DNA of 64,000 nucleotides from Mucilaginibacter geliditolerans (GCF_014200495.1 NZ_JACHBY010000014.1:1-64000), one strand, 5' to 3'; shown: positions 1 through 11,041, counted from the stretch's first letter. The notes: a model not told the origin generated them from the letters alone. Made by a program: numbers and translations.

Positions 1-2063
1 GATTACATGGTTAAGAGAATGACACTTGAAGAAAAAATTAACATGCTGCACGGCAATGCTTTGTTTTCTTCAGGGGGGGTAAAACGTTTGGGTATTCCCG
101 AGCTAACCTGTGACGATGGCCCATTAGGTGTGCGCGAAGAAATAAAGCGCTTTGACTGGAATTCGGCAAACTGGACAACCGATTCGGCTACTTTTCTGCC
201 CAACGGCTCGGCCATAGCCGCAACCTGGAATCCCGGTATGGCACATAAATACGGTGTGGTTATAGGCGAAGAGGCAAATGCCCGCAAAAAGGATATTATG
301 CTTGCACCGGCATTCAATATCTGCAGAATGCCGCTTTGCGGCCGTACCTATGAGTATTATTCAGAAGATCCGTATCTGAACGCGCAATTGGCCGTGCAGG
401 CGGTTAAGGGCATCCAAAGCCAGCATGTGGCAGCCTGTATCAAACATTTCGCGGCAAATAATCAGGAAACAGACCGCAATACCATAAATGCCATAGTTGA
501 CGAACGGGCATTGCGCGAGATTTATTTCCCGGCCTTTAAGGCGGCAGTACAGCAGGGAAATGCTTACACCGTCATGTCAGCTTATAACAAGCTAAATGGC
601 TATTGGTGTTCGGAGAATGATTTTTTGCTGAATAAAGTATTAAAAAAGGAGTGGGGCTTTAAGGGTGTGGTTATGTCTGACTGGGCCGGCACACACCATA
701 CGGTTGCCGCGGCAAATGCCGGGCTTGATATTGAAATGGGATCGAGCGGGCCGTATGATAAATGGTATTTTGCCGACCCTTTGCTTGCGGCAGTAAAATC
801 GGGTCAGGTTTCAGTAAAAACAATCGATGATAAAGTGAGGAGGATATTGTGGCTAATCTATCATACATCCATGAGCTCAAATCACCCTAAAGGGTCTATT
901 GCTACACCGGCGCACGCCAAAGCTGCCTATGACATCGCCTCAGAATCTATAGTCCTGTTAAAAAATGATGCCCATTTATTACCATTAAAGGCAAGCAACA
1001 TTAAAAGTATTGCGGTTATCGGCGATAATGCTACACGTACGTTTGCTTTAGGCGGGTATGGAGCAGGCGTAAAAGCGCAACACGAGATAACAGCATTAGA
1101 GGGCATAAAATCAAAGTTCGGTAAAACGGCCAGCGTCACTTTTGCCCAGGGTTACAAGGCTAAGTATTTAGCGAACAATACTGACGCGCAAAATAGTGGT
1201 TATGATCAGCCCGACCAAACCCTGATCGACCAGGCCGTGGCGCTCGCAAAAACAACCGACATTACCATTTTATGTATCGGTTCCAACCGGGAATATGAAA
1301 GTGAGGGGCATGACCGCAAAAACCTTGAACTTCCCTTTGGGGAGCAGGCATTGGTTAATGCAGTTACCGCTGCCAATCCAAATACCATTATTGTGATTAT
1401 GGCGGGCGCTCCTTACGATCTGAATGAAATAAAAAAGTCAAATCATACCATTGTTTGGTCGTGGTTTAATGGGTCGGAGGCCGGGAATGCATTGGCCGAT
1501 GTTCTAAAAGGCGTAGTGAATCCATCCGGCAGGTTGCCTTTTACTTTCCCTGTCTCGTTAAACGACTCACCAGCTTCTGCCTTAAATACTTATCCGGGTA
1601 AGGACCTGACTGCTGAATATAAAGAGGGGATACTGGTTGGCTACCGCTGGTATGATACTAAGAAAATTGATCCTTTATATTGTTTTGGTTATGGATTGTC
1701 ATATACCAATTTTACTTATACTGATTTGACTACCAATAAGAAAACCTACAAACCGGATGACAAAATAACGGTATCCCTAAAGGTTAAAAATACAGGCAGT
1801 GTTGCGGTAAAGAAGTTGTACAGCTTTACATCAGCAAACTAAACTCTTTGGTTTTACGGCCAGAGAAAGAATTAAAGGCATTCAAAAAGATCATGATTTT
1901 ACCGGCAAAGACAGCTGCTATTTCAGTAAATATAGATGTAAAAGATCTCGCCTATTTTGACAGTAAATTGAGTAAATGGACGATTGAACCCGGCCAATAT
2001 CAGCTAATGGCTGCTTCATCTTCAAAAGATATCAGGCAAACAGTCGGGTTTAATATTAAGTAA
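1..2063 (+). pseudogene. GH3 beta-glucosidase/beta-xylosidase, 5'-truncated by the window and frameshifted
   Basis: The reading frame is open from base 1, so the gene starts left of the window. Family 3 glycoside hydrolases remove terminal beta-linked glucose or xylose from oligosaccharides. Visible features are MTLEEKI near the start, the core KHFAANNQ segment, VMSDWAG with the usual nucleophile Asp, and the second alpha/beta domain with GSNREYESEGHDR. The C-terminal fibronectin-III-like domain is broken. After VKNTGSVA the frame runs to a stop at 1842. The expected continuation, GKEVVQLYISKLNS and then RPEKELKAFKKI, is in another frame from about 1803 to the stop at 2063. Restoring one G near 1806 (gttgcg-gtaaag) rejoins the frames. 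This is either a real inactivating or trimming mutation or a sequencing error in a short run. It is first in the glycoside hydrolase series, 154 bases before the GH39 gene. Confidence 0.88.
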
Positions 2064-2217
2064 TTTAAAACGGAAAGCGAAAATATCGGGTATCAACAAT
2101 TGTCCAATTTTCCAACTGACAATTGAGGGATCCACGGAAAATGGCAGGCTTATAAAAGCTGCAGAACTATGTCAAGTATTAACAGGCCTCTGGCAACATG
2201 GGGTGCATATTTATAAA

Positions 2218-3804
2218 ATGAAAAGGAAACATTTACTACTTATTTTGGGAAGCTTACTTTTAACTAACGTATTTGCCCAAAACAAAGATCAAAAAGACCA
2301 CGCAGGTACCGAAAGAATTATTCAGGTCGATTTTAATAAAGAAAAAGGGCCGTTGAATACTTCATTTAAAGCGTGTGTAGGTGCTGGGCGTGCAAATGAA
2401 GGGCTACGGGCTGACTGGCAGCAGCAGCTCGCTATTGCGAGGAAAGAATGCGGCTTCAAATATATCCGGATGCACGGGCTGCTAACTGATGATATGGCTG
2501 TTTACAGCGAAGACCGTAATGGTAATCCGCAATATAATTACCAGTATGTTGATGCATTATATGATTATATCCTCAGCATAGGGATGAAGCCCTTTGTGGA
2601 ATTGGGGTTTATGCCGGGAGCACTTGCCAGCGGGAGCAAAACAATTTTTTGGTGGAGAGGTAATGTAACGCCGCCCAAAGATTATAAAAAATGGGCAGAT
2701 TTAATTAGTAACCTGACCCAACACTTTACAGAACGGTATGGTGCGCAGGAAGTAAAAACATGGTATTTTGAAGTTTGGAACGAGCCGAATCTGAAAGACG
2801 GTTTCTGGATCGGATCGCAGCAGGATTATTTCAAATTATACCAATACAGCGCACTGGCAATAAAAAGCGTCAACGCTGCTTACAAAGTTGGTGGGCCCGC
2901 CACAGCGGGTGCTGCATGGGTGCCTGAAATGATAGCTTTTTGTAAAAATAATTCGGTGCCTATTGATTTTATCAGCACGCATGCTTATGGCGTAAAGCAG
3001 GGGTTTCTGGATGAGCACGGATCGTCGGGTACCGTCCTTGACAAAAACGAATGGAGCGTTAGTGGCGATGTTTTAAATTCACGAAAACAGATTCAAAATT
3101 CGGCCATCCCCGGATTGGAACTGCATTATACAGAATGGAGTTCGTCTTATACCCCTGCTGACCCCCTCCACGATAGTTATCACGAAGCAGCATATATACT
3201 TAAAAAATTAAAACAGGTTGGATCGGCGGCCAATTCAATGTCATACTGGACATTTACTGATATTTTTGAAGAGTCCGGTCCACGTTTTACCCCTTTTCAT
3301 GGCGGATTTGGCTTAATGAATATCGAAGGAATCAAAAAGCCTGCATTTTTTGCCTATTCTTTTTTAAACAAACTTGGTGAAACTGAATTAGCCAATCGCG
3401 ACAGTTCTTCGTGGGTCTGCAAAAATCACAAAGGTGATGTTCAGCTCTTGCTATGGGATTATACCTATACTTTGCCGGATTCCATAAATAACCAGGCTTA
3501 TTATATTAAGGATTTACCTGCCAAAACTAAAGGCAAAGTAAAAGTTAATTTATCGCATATCCTTGCTGGAAAGTACACGATGGAAATTTACAAAGTTGGT
3601 TACAGGGTGAACGATGCTTATACCAGCTATGTGGACATGGGTAGGCCTGGGCAGCTAACATTGCAGCAGGTTAAAAAGCTAAAAGAACAAAATGGATCTC
3701 CTATAGCTATCCAGCAAATTGAAATAAAACCCGGCACCTCGTTTTCGCGCGAATTGGATATTCGGGAAAATGATGTTGTCATGATCAACCTGATTAAACA
3801 TTAA
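2218..3804 (+). CDS. Secreted GH39 family glycosidase (beta-xylosidase-like)
   Basis: Probable exo-acting beta-xylosidase of glycoside hydrolase family 39, acting outside the cytoplasm. I chose the ATG at 2218 rather than 2203 because it gives a clean signal peptide (MKRKHLLLILGSLLLTNVFAQ). The TIM-barrel acid/base motif WNEPN is present with Glu189, and HYTEWSSS supplies the likely nucleophile Glu306. The barrel is followed by a beta-sandwich of about 130 residues, as is usual in the family. It lies 21 bases before the GH42 gene and so is probably co-transcribed with it. The family contains both beta-xylosidases and alpha-L-iduronidases; the plant-polysaccharide context favours xylosidase. 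Family assignment is firm, substrate is inferred. Confidence 0.85.
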   Translation: MKRKHLLLILGSLLLTNVFAQNKDQKDHAGTERIIQVDFNKEKGPLNTSFKACVGAGRANEGLRADWQQQLAIARKECGFKYIRMHGLLTDDMAVYSEDRNGNPQYNYQYVDALYDYILSIGMKPFVELGFMPGALASGSKTIFWWRGNVTPPKDYKKWADLISNLTQHFTERYGAQEVKTWYFEVWNEPNLKDGFWIGSQQDYFKLYQYSALAIKSVNAAYKVGGPATAGAAWVPEMIAFCKNNSVPIDFISTHAYGVKQGFLDEHGSSGTVLDKNEWSVSGDVLNSRKQIQNSAIPGLELHYTEWSSSYTPADPLHDSYHEAAYILKKLKQVGSAANSMSYWTFTDIFEESGPRFTPFHGGFGLMNIEGIKKPAFFAYSFLNKLGETELANRDSSSWVCKNHKGDVQLLLWDYTYTLPDSINNQAYYIKDLPAKTKGKVKVNLSHILAGKYTMEIYKVGYRVNDAYTSYVDMGRPGQLTLQQVKKLKEQNGSPIAIQQIEIKPGTSFSRELDIRENDVVMINLIKH

Positions 3805-3825
3805 CCGGTAAATATTTAACTACCA

Positions 3826-5874
3826 ATGATAAAAATAACGAACAAATTTTTTGTAATAATCTCCCTACTGTTGCTGATGGGCTTGTCGGCCAATGCTCAA
3901 ACATTATACGTGGGCACCAATTATCATCCACATGATGATAAAGACCCGGAAAAAATAAAGAAGGATATTATGCTGATGAAGGCTGCCGGATTTAAGGTGG
4001 TCCGAATGGGCCATTTAGCCTGGGACAGTTATGAACCTTCTGAAGGTAAGTTCGACTTTCAATGGTTTGATACGGTAATGGATATGATGAATGATGCAGG
4101 GATCAAGGTAATACTTGATATTGCTATTCGTCCGGCACCTATTTGGTTGCACCATAAGTATCCTTCAATTGACGTTACCAGCCCGGGAGGCAGTGTGCAA
4201 TATCCCAACCATCGCTACATGGATGATGTGGGCGACCCGGTGTATCAAAAATATGCTGTACGCTATGCGGATACACTTACAAAACATTATGCCAAACACC
4301 CGGCCCTCTTAGCTTTTGGTATTGATAATGAATCTGGTGATGGCCCTATTTCCTATTCAGAAACGGTACGAAAAAGGTTCGTTGTTTGGTTGACGAATAA
4401 ATATTCGAACCTCGATAATTTAAATAAAGCATGGGCTACACAACGTTGGTCCAGAAGGATTAATGAGTTTGATGAGATTGGACCACCCGTAACGGGTGAA
4501 AAAAATGGCGCCCCGGAGAAGATATTAGATTTCAGGCGTTTTATTTCCGACGAAGTCAATCAGATCTTATTCAAAGTACTCGATAAGGTTAATACCAATG
4601 CCCCTGGTGTACTTACCAATACCAATGCCTGGTACTTCAGTTCAATGAGATATTTTGACTATTCTGAAATTGCCTATTCCGGGAAAATGGCCCGCGAGGG
4701 TTGCGGCTTTTACCCTGGAAACTCATTAACGACCAATTGGGGGATCATGAACTCAGCCTTTGTAATGTCTCGCGGCCAGTTTGAAAGCACGAACCCTTTC
4801 TGGTGCAGCGAGTTTACGACAATGACTGCGGTACCCAATTCGATCAGAAAATCAGCCTTTGCCACGCTGATGTACGGCAATCAAATGGTTTGCGGATGGA
4901 CCTGGCAAAGTATGTGGGGAGGCGAAGAACAATACCTGGAAGGCATGCTTGATTGGGACGGAATTCCTAACCGCAAATATGATGAATACAAAAAGATAGC
5001 CACCGAGTTTAAAAAGATCGAAAAATTCTTTCCTTACAAGCCCAGGCCGGAAGTTGGTTTAGCATTCTCCTTTCCCAGTCAGATAGCCAGCAGCTCTTTC
5101 CCGGAGCAGCAAGATCAACAGTTACAGACCTGCTGGAATTTGTTTTATTACCGCAATATGGATTCCCGTGTTGTTGAGATCAGCAAAAGCCAATTGAACT
5201 ATAAATTACTTTTTGTGCCTGGCGTAACAGTAATGGATGAAACGACTGCCAATAAAATCCGGGATTTTGTAAAAAATGGCGGGACTGTTATTATGACAAG
5301 TAATTCCGCCGTGGTTGACGAAACCGGGAAGGTATTTGCATCCACCCATCCAGGGCGTTTAAGCGATGTGTTCGGAATACGGGTTGCAGGTTATGAAGAA
5401 ACAGAGGCGATGAACGAAATATCCCGTGACTCGTTGAAAGGCAAAAAAATTGAATTAAATTATCAAGGGAAAACTATTGGAACTGAATCAACCCGATATG
5501 ACGTTATTGAATCCAAAGGTGCTGAAATTCTCGGAAGTATAACGAGCTTGGATAAAGATTACCCGATTATTACTGCTAATAAATATGGCAAGGGCAGGGC
5601 AATTTATGTCGGTTTACCTGCAAGCGGCGAGGTCCTGGGCCCGTTGCTTGATAAGCTGATTGATGAGTTGGGTATCAAAAAAGGACCCCAGGTACCCGAT
5701 GGAATCCTGGCAAGGCAGATTGACAAAAATCATATCCTGTATCTCAACACAGGACGCGGTCCGGCAGAAATCAAGTTGAAAGGCACTTTTAAGGGCATAC
5801 TTACCGGCAAGACCTATGTCGATAGCTTTACACTACCCTCTGAAGAGCCTGAATTGATCGAAATTAAGGAATGA
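3826..5874 (+). CDS. Secreted GH42 beta-galactosidase-like enzyme
   Basis: Family 42 enzymes remove terminal beta-galactose (a few act on alpha-L-arabinopyranosides). The protein is 682 residues with an N-terminal signal peptide (about residues 1-24, ending SANAQ). The catalytic barrel opens with YVGTNYHPHDD. The acid/base residue is Glu169 in FGIDNESGDG and the likely nucleophile is Glu329 in WCSEFTT. The second domain (around residues 410-620) has the glutamine-amidotransferase-like fold expected for GH42 trimerisation, with LFVPGVTVMDE and KNGGTVIMTSNS. A short C-terminal beta domain follows. The gene sits 21 bases after the GH39 gene. No key residue appears to be missing. Confidence 0.88.
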   Translation: MIKITNKFFVIISLLLLMGLSANAQTLYVGTNYHPHDDKDPEKIKKDIMLMKAAGFKVVRMGHLAWDSYEPSEGKFDFQWFDTVMDMMNDAGIKVILDIAIRPAPIWLHHKYPSIDVTSPGGSVQYPNHRYMDDVGDPVYQKYAVRYADTLTKHYAKHPALLAFGIDNESGDGPISYSETVRKRFVVWLTNKYSNLDNLNKAWATQRWSRRINEFDEIGPPVTGEKNGAPEKILDFRRFISDEVNQILFKVLDKVNTNAPGVLTNTNAWYFSSMRYFDYSEIAYSGKMAREGCGFYPGNSLTTNWGIMNSAFVMSRGQFESTNPFWCSEFTTMTAVPNSIRKSAFATLMYGNQMVCGWTWQSMWGGEEQYLEGMLDWDGIPNRKYDEYKKIATEFKKIEKFFPYKPRPEVGLAFSFPSQIASSSFPEQQDQQLQTCWNLFYYRNMDSRVVEISKSQLNYKLLFVPGVTVMDETTANKIRDFVKNGGTVIMTSNSAVVDETGKVFASTHPGRLSDVFGIRVAGYEETEAMNEISRDSLKGKKIELNYQGKTIGTESTRYDVIESKGAEILGSITSLDKDYPIITANKYGKGRAIYVGLPASGEVLGPLLDKLIDELGIKKGPQVPDGILARQIDKNHILYLNTGRGPAEIKLKGTFKGILTGKTYVDSFTLPSEEPELIEIKE

Positions 5875-5927
5875 TAACAGGTAAGTGTATTATGAGTAAC
5901 TGTTTGAAAAAGAAATAAGCGGTTTAG

Positions 5928-5952
5928 ATCAGTGAACTACTTTTTCACTGAT
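5928..5952. other. Intergenic hairpin between GH42 and GH2 genes
   Basis: ATCAGTGAA (5928-5936) and TTCACTGAT (5944-5952) form a perfect 9-base-pair stem with a 7-base loop. No T run follows, so it is not a convincing intrinsic terminator. It may be an mRNA-processing or stability element within the operon. Confidence 0.4.
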
Positions 5953-6034
5953 GAGAAATGTGTAAAGACATCAAAACAAGGCAGAGGGTATTTGAAATCA
6001 AAAGTTGCACCCAGTCGATAGTAAGAAATTATAT

Positions 6035-8491
6035 ATGTTTAAAAGACTAATAAGATATTGTAGCATTTGTTTTTTTTTGGTGTTCTGCGCGATAAAAGGA
6101 ATATCGCAAAATGTGCAGCAAATAACTCTTGCTAAAAGAACGAAAGCGTGCTTTGATTTTAACTGGCAGTTTCATAAAGGTGACATAGCGATGAAACGGC
6201 AGGTTAAGGCCGGCCAGCAAGGTGGTTTAACAGACATAAATGTCCGCACCATTTATACCAAAGACACGGTTATAGACTACACAGACCCAAAAAGCGCTAC
6301 CATTTTTTATCCAAAAGACTGGAAAGAAATCGACCTTCCGCATGACTGGGCTGTGGAGGGGACATTTGTGGACGACAATTCACTCGGCAGCCAACCAGCG
6401 GGCAACGGATATTTGCCAACCGGCATAGGCTTTTACAGAAAGGAGTTCGTTATACCAGCAAGTGACACCGGGAGAAAAATATCAATTGAATTTGACGGAA
6501 TATTCAGAAACAGCACTGTTTGGGTAAACGGACATCTTTTAGGAAACCACCAAAGTGGCTACACTCCTTCAAATTATGATTTGACTGATTATTTAAGATA
6601 TGGTAAAGAGGGCAAGAATGTAATATTGGTCAGGGTAGATGCCAGCCAAGCGGAAGGCTGGTGGTATGAAGGCGCGGGGATCTACCGGCATGTATGGTTG
6701 ATTAAAACCGGGCAGTTACATGTAGGCAGGTTTGGCACGTATGTGACTACGCCGGTCATTTCCACGGATAGCGCACAGGTACACATTAAGACCACGATAA
6801 AGAACGAATATGGCGTAGCTAAAAAAGTCACACTCGTTTCAAAAATAATTGACAAAGATGGCGTGGTTCATGCCACAGAAACGTCGACGCAAGAGATCGG
6901 CCCCTTCGAATCATCTGAGATCGCTCAGCAAACAGTGATAAAAGCCCCGCTACTTTGGTCTCCTGAAACTCCTCATCTATATAAAGTGCTTACAGAAGTA
7001 CGCGAAGGTGATCATATAGCGGATACTTATGAAACCACTTTTGGAGTTAGATCGATTGATATTAACCGAAATGGCGTATTTCTGAACGGCAGGCTTTATC
7101 CGATAAAAGGAACATGTAATCATCAGGATTTTGCAGGTATTGGCGTGGCACTTCCTGATAAAATAAACAGGTATAAATTAATGCTGCTAAAAGCGGTAGG
7201 TAGTAACGCTTACCGCTGCTCACATAACCCGCCCACGCCTGAACTGCTCGATATGTGTGACAGCCTTGGTATGCTTGTGCTAGATGAGAACCGTTTGCTG
7301 TCAAGCAATGAGGCAGGTTTGAAAGATCTGTCAACCATGCTATACAGGGACCGTAACCATCCCTGCGTATTTATGTGGAGCATGGAGAATGAAGAACCTC
7401 TTGAAGGAACAGTAACAGGGGCTAGAATACTGGAGACGATGGTTAAGACCGCGCACGCGATAGATCCATCCCGCAAAGTAACGGCCGCCATGAACCATGG
7501 CCGCAATAGTGGAGGATACAGCGATGTGCTGGACGTAGTTGGTTACAATTATGGCGATAAAGGGTTGGCTTACGTAAAAGACCATGAGCAATATCCGGGC
7601 CGTGTCGAATTTTGTACCGAAAGCACCAGTTTTGTATCCACCCGGGGTGAATATGAGAATAACTGGGGAAAGGGCTATGTTTCGAATATGGAGAAATGGC
7701 AGCCCGATTGGGGGCCGTTTCCGGGAGAAGACTGGGCTGACATTGTTAAGTACCCTTACCTTGGCGGATTCTTTGTATGGTCGGGTTTCGACTACCGTGG
7801 CGAGCCAACACCTTATCAGTGGCCTTGCGTTACATCTCATTTCGGTTTCATGGATATTTGCGGCTTTCCAAAAGATGGCTATTTTGCCTATAAAGCAGCG
7901 TGGGATGCAAAGCCGCTGGTCCACCTGTTCCCTCATTGGAATTGGCCCGGCAAAGATGGATCCCTGGTCAAAGTACAATGTTACACCAACTGTGAAGAAG
8001 TAGAGCTGCTGTTGAACGGGAAAAGCATGGGCAGGAAAAAGGCCATCCCTTTCGAAAAGCTGGAGTGGCCGCTTGTTTATCATTCCGGCCGTTTGGAAGC
8101 CCTGGGTTATAAAGCTGGAAAAGTAGTGACGAAGGATGTGATAGAGACCACTACATCTCCTTCAGCAGTAGCCTTCAATAGTGATTGTACTATATTAAAA
8201 GCTGATGGTTGCGATGTGGCGGTTATCAAGGTTTCCATAAAAGATTCAAAAGGCAGGGTCGTTCCGGTGGCTGATAACCTGGTTACATTTTCTATAGAAG
8301 GGCCGGGTAAAATCATTGGTACAGGTAATGGCAACCCAAGCAGCCACGAAGCAGATAAGGCCAGTCAGCGCAAGGCTTTTAACGGGTATTGTTTGGTGTT
8401 GGTTCAATCCTATAAACAGGCCGGGGAAATTAGGTTAAAGGCTTTTTCAAAAACACTTAAAGGAGACGAATTGATTATTAAAGTTCAATAA
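6035..8491 (+). CDS. Secreted GH2 beta-galactosidase with DUF4982
   Basis: Family 2 glycoside hydrolase; beta-galactosidase is the commonest activity for this architecture. I start it at ATG 6035, which gives the signal peptide MFKRLIRYCSICFFLVFCAI; an upstream TTG at 6005 is less likely. Domains in order are the sugar-binding jelly roll (LPHDWAVEG, GIGFYRKEF), the Ig-like sandwich (about 230-330), the TIM barrel (about 340-620) with acid/base Glu453 in MENEEP and nucleophile Glu529 in FCTEST, then DUF4982 (VELLLNGKSMG) and a terminal Ig-like domain. A 160-base gap containing a hairpin separates it from GH42. It resembles the GH2 at 21082 closely in the barrel. Confidence 0.9.
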   Translation: MFKRLIRYCSICFFLVFCAIKGISQNVQQITLAKRTKACFDFNWQFHKGDIAMKRQVKAGQQGGLTDINVRTIYTKDTVIDYTDPKSATIFYPKDWKEIDLPHDWAVEGTFVDDNSLGSQPAGNGYLPTGIGFYRKEFVIPASDTGRKISIEFDGIFRNSTVWVNGHLLGNHQSGYTPSNYDLTDYLRYGKEGKNVILVRVDASQAEGWWYEGAGIYRHVWLIKTGQLHVGRFGTYVTTPVISTDSAQVHIKTTIKNEYGVAKKVTLVSKIIDKDGVVHATETSTQEIGPFESSEIAQQTVIKAPLLWSPETPHLYKVLTEVREGDHIADTYETTFGVRSIDINRNGVFLNGRLYPIKGTCNHQDFAGIGVALPDKINRYKLMLLKAVGSNAYRCSHNPPTPELLDMCDSLGMLVLDENRLLSSNEAGLKDLSTMLYRDRNHPCVFMWSMENEEPLEGTVTGARILETMVKTAHAIDPSRKVTAAMNHGRNSGGYSDVLDVVGYNYGDKGLAYVKDHEQYPGRVEFCTESTSFVSTRGEYENNWGKGYVSNMEKWQPDWGPFPGEDWADIVKYPYLGGFFVWSGFDYRGEPTPYQWPCVTSHFGFMDICGFPKDGYFAYKAAWDAKPLVHLFPHWNWPGKDGSLVKVQCYTNCEEVELLLNGKSMGRKKAIPFEKLEWPLVYHSGRLEALGYKAGKVVTKDVIETTTSPSAVAFNSDCTILKADGCDVAVIKVSIKDSKGRVVPVADNLVTFSIEGPGKIIGTGNGNPSSHEADKASQRKAFNGYCLVLVQSYKQAGEIRLKAFSKTLKGDELIIKVQ

Positions 8492-8563
8492 AGCTGAGCT
8501 ACCGAAGTATGCTTCCTTAAAAAACAGATCATTATGAAACGGTATAATAATATTGAATATCAC

Positions 8564-10975
8564 ATGAAAACGATAGTTACTGCTTTTTTGCTTTTGGCCG
8601 GCAATATTTTATGTAACGCCCAAAAATCCGATAAAATTGAGCGAAAACAGCTATTTGATTATAACTGGAAATTTTATCAGGGAGATACAGCAGCGGCAAA
8701 ATCAAAGGACTTTAACGATATAAGTTGGCGGAGCCTTGATTTACCGCACGATTGGAGCATTGAGGGCAAAATAAATTCTAAAAATCCGACCGGTGGATCG
8801 GGTGGATACTTGCCCGCAGGTATTGGCTGGTACCGAAAACCATTTAAGGTTCCGAATGAATGGAGAGGCAAAAAAGTTTCTATCTATTTTGAAGGAGTCT
8901 ATATGAATTCAGAAGTTTTCATTAATGGAAAATCTCTTGGAATCTATCCTTATGGTTATTCATCATTTACTTATGATCTATCACCCTATTTGAATTTTAA
9001 TAATGAAAATGTGATAGCTGTCAGAGTAGATAATTCGCAACAATTGAATAGTCGCTGGTACAGTGGTTCCGGTATCTATCGCCATGTTTGGGTGATGGTT
9101 ACCGATGCCGTGCATATAGCTAATTGGGGTGTTTCAATCACTACTCCCGATGTTTCTCCGAAAAAAGCAACCGTTGAAATCAAAACATTAATAAAAAACG
9201 AAACCGGTTTACCTCAAAGCGTTGTTGTTAGCACCCGGTTGCAGGACGCAAACGCTAAAGATGCAGGAAATAATCAAATAAGTGTCGAAGTGGGGCCTAA
9301 TAGCGAGAAGGAAATCTGCCAAAGCATAATTGTTGTAAATCCCCGGTTATGGACACCGGAAGTACCTTATTTATACGATGCTAAAACGCAGGTGGTGCAA
9401 AATAAAAAAGTAGTTGACGGGACTAAGACCAATTTCGGCATACGCTCCATAAAATTTTCGGCAGAAAACGGTTTCCAACTCAACGGAAAAACGATAAAGA
9501 TGAATGGCGGATGTATGCACCACGATAATGGATGCCTGGGAGCTGCCGCTTTTGACCGTGCTGAAGAACGAAAGGTGGAATTGCTTAAAGAAGCGGGATT
9601 TAACGCTGTGAGGACTTCTCATAATCCCCCATCTGAGGCCTTTTTAAACGCGTGCGACAGATTAGGGTTATTAGTTGTTGACGAAGCATTTGATTGTTGG
9701 CGGTCGGGAAAAAACAAGCATGATTATGCACAATATTTTGACCATTGGTGGAAACGCGATTTAGATGCAATGGTTTTGCGCGATCGTAATCACCCTTCAA
9801 TTATTATGTGGAGTATTGGCAATGAAATAGTGGAGAGGGGTAGCCCCGAAGCTGTTGAAACTGCCAAAATGCTCGCGGATGCTGTAAAGAAAATAGATAC
9901 TACCCGCCCCGTTACATCCGCTATTGTGGAAGATGGTAAGGAGTGGGCAATGCTTGATCCCCTTATGGCGGCGCATGACGTTGGCGGTTATAATTATCAC
10001 CTGGGGAGCGCTCCTTCGGATCATCAGCGGGTTCCTTCGCGGATTATTATGCAAACAGAGTCATATCCCAAAGATGCTTTTGCCAATTGGAAATTGGTAG
10101 AAAACAACAATTATGTTATTGGAGATTTTGTCTGGACGGCGGTGGATTATCTCGGAGAGTCAGGAATAGGCCGTTGGTATTATTCAAATGAGATACCAGG
10201 TGAACACTGGGAACATGATCTCTTTCCATGGCATGGTGCCTATTGCGGTGATATAGATTTGATAGGTTGGAGAAAACCCATATCCCATTATAGAAGTATG
10301 TTGTATAATAACACTGAGAAACTTTACATGGCCGTACGTGAGCCTAATCCGGAACCTTTGGAAATTAAGAACACATGGTGGTCGGTTTGGCCCACATGGG
10401 AAAGCTGGACCTGGCCAGGATATGCAGGAAAGGACATTCAGGTGGAAGTTTATTCAAAGTATCCTAAGGTCAGGCTATACCTCAACAATAAACTCATTGG
10501 CGAAAAGCCAACCACTGATGGACAGGAATATAAAGCTGAATTTACAGTAGCTTATGCTCCAGGCGTGCTTAAAGCAGTAGGGGTGGAGAATGATAAGGAA
10601 GTTGAATCAACCATATTGAAAACTTCCGGCGATGCTGCAAAAATTCAATTAACGGCCGACCGAAAAGAAATAATAGCTAATGGACAAGACTTGTCGTATG
10701 TTACCATTGAGATAACGGACAAGGATGGTATATTTCAACCCAATGCCACAAACAGGCTTAACTTCAAGATTGAAGGCCCCGGCACTATTGCAGGAGTAGC
10801 CAATGCGGATATGAAAGACACAGACTCCTATGTGGGAAATTCCCGCAAAGCGTGGCACGGACATGCATTGGTTGTAATCAGGAGTACCCACGGTGTCGGT
10901 GATATTAAACTAACAGTAGGTTCATCAGGTTTATCCGGGGCTACTTTAAATATCAAATCATTACTGAAAAAATAA
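8564..10975 (+). CDS. Secreted GH2 beta-galactosidase-like enzyme
   Basis: Second family 2 glycosidase of the cluster, from a different subgroup than its neighbours. ATG 8564 is preferred over 8534 because it begins a good signal peptide (MKTIVTAFLLLAGNILCNAQ). The N-terminal jelly roll has LPHDWSIEGK and AGIGWYRKPF. The barrel has the conserved RTSHNPPSEAFL and DRNHPSIIMWSIGNE with acid/base Glu421. MQTESYPKD carries the likely nucleophile Glu499. A DUF4982-like domain (KVRLYLNNKLIGE) and an invasin/Ig-like domain (EGPGTIAGVANAD) close the protein. It is 72 bases after the previous GH2, which suggests co-transcription. Exact glycan specificity cannot be read from sequence. Confidence 0.88.
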   Translation: MKTIVTAFLLLAGNILCNAQKSDKIERKQLFDYNWKFYQGDTAAAKSKDFNDISWRSLDLPHDWSIEGKINSKNPTGGSGGYLPAGIGWYRKPFKVPNEWRGKKVSIYFEGVYMNSEVFINGKSLGIYPYGYSSFTYDLSPYLNFNNENVIAVRVDNSQQLNSRWYSGSGIYRHVWVMVTDAVHIANWGVSITTPDVSPKKATVEIKTLIKNETGLPQSVVVSTRLQDANAKDAGNNQISVEVGPNSEKEICQSIIVVNPRLWTPEVPYLYDAKTQVVQNKKVVDGTKTNFGIRSIKFSAENGFQLNGKTIKMNGGCMHHDNGCLGAAAFDRAEERKVELLKEAGFNAVRTSHNPPSEAFLNACDRLGLLVVDEAFDCWRSGKNKHDYAQYFDHWWKRDLDAMVLRDRNHPSIIMWSIGNEIVERGSPEAVETAKMLADAVKKIDTTRPVTSAIVEDGKEWAMLDPLMAAHDVGGYNYHLGSAPSDHQRVPSRIIMQTESYPKDAFANWKLVENNNYVIGDFVWTAVDYLGESGIGRWYYSNEIPGEHWEHDLFPWHGAYCGDIDLIGWRKPISHYRSMLYNNTEKLYMAVREPNPEPLEIKNTWWSVWPTWESWTWPGYAGKDIQVEVYSKYPKVRLYLNNKLIGEKPTTDGQEYKAEFTVAYAPGVLKAVGVENDKEVESTILKTSGDAAKIQLTADRKEIIANGQDLSYVTIEITDKDGIFQPNATNRLNFKIEGPGTIAGVANADMKDTDSYVGNSRKAWHGHALVVIRSTHGVGDIKLTVGSSGLSGATLNIKSLLKK

Positions 10976-11041
10976 CTCATGCAAGAGAAAACGGAAAGGC
11001 GTTCTGGTATGACTGGTGTCTTAGTTTAAAAAGTAAAAAAA

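Noticed and set aside
1848..2063. Separate 71-codon gene starting at a TTG
   Set aside because: It is the displaced C-terminal part of the GH3 enzyme after a one-base frameshift, not an independent gene.
7340..8083. Long minus-strand open frame (247 codons)
   Set aside because: It is the antisense of the GH2 coding sequence and has no recognisable domain.
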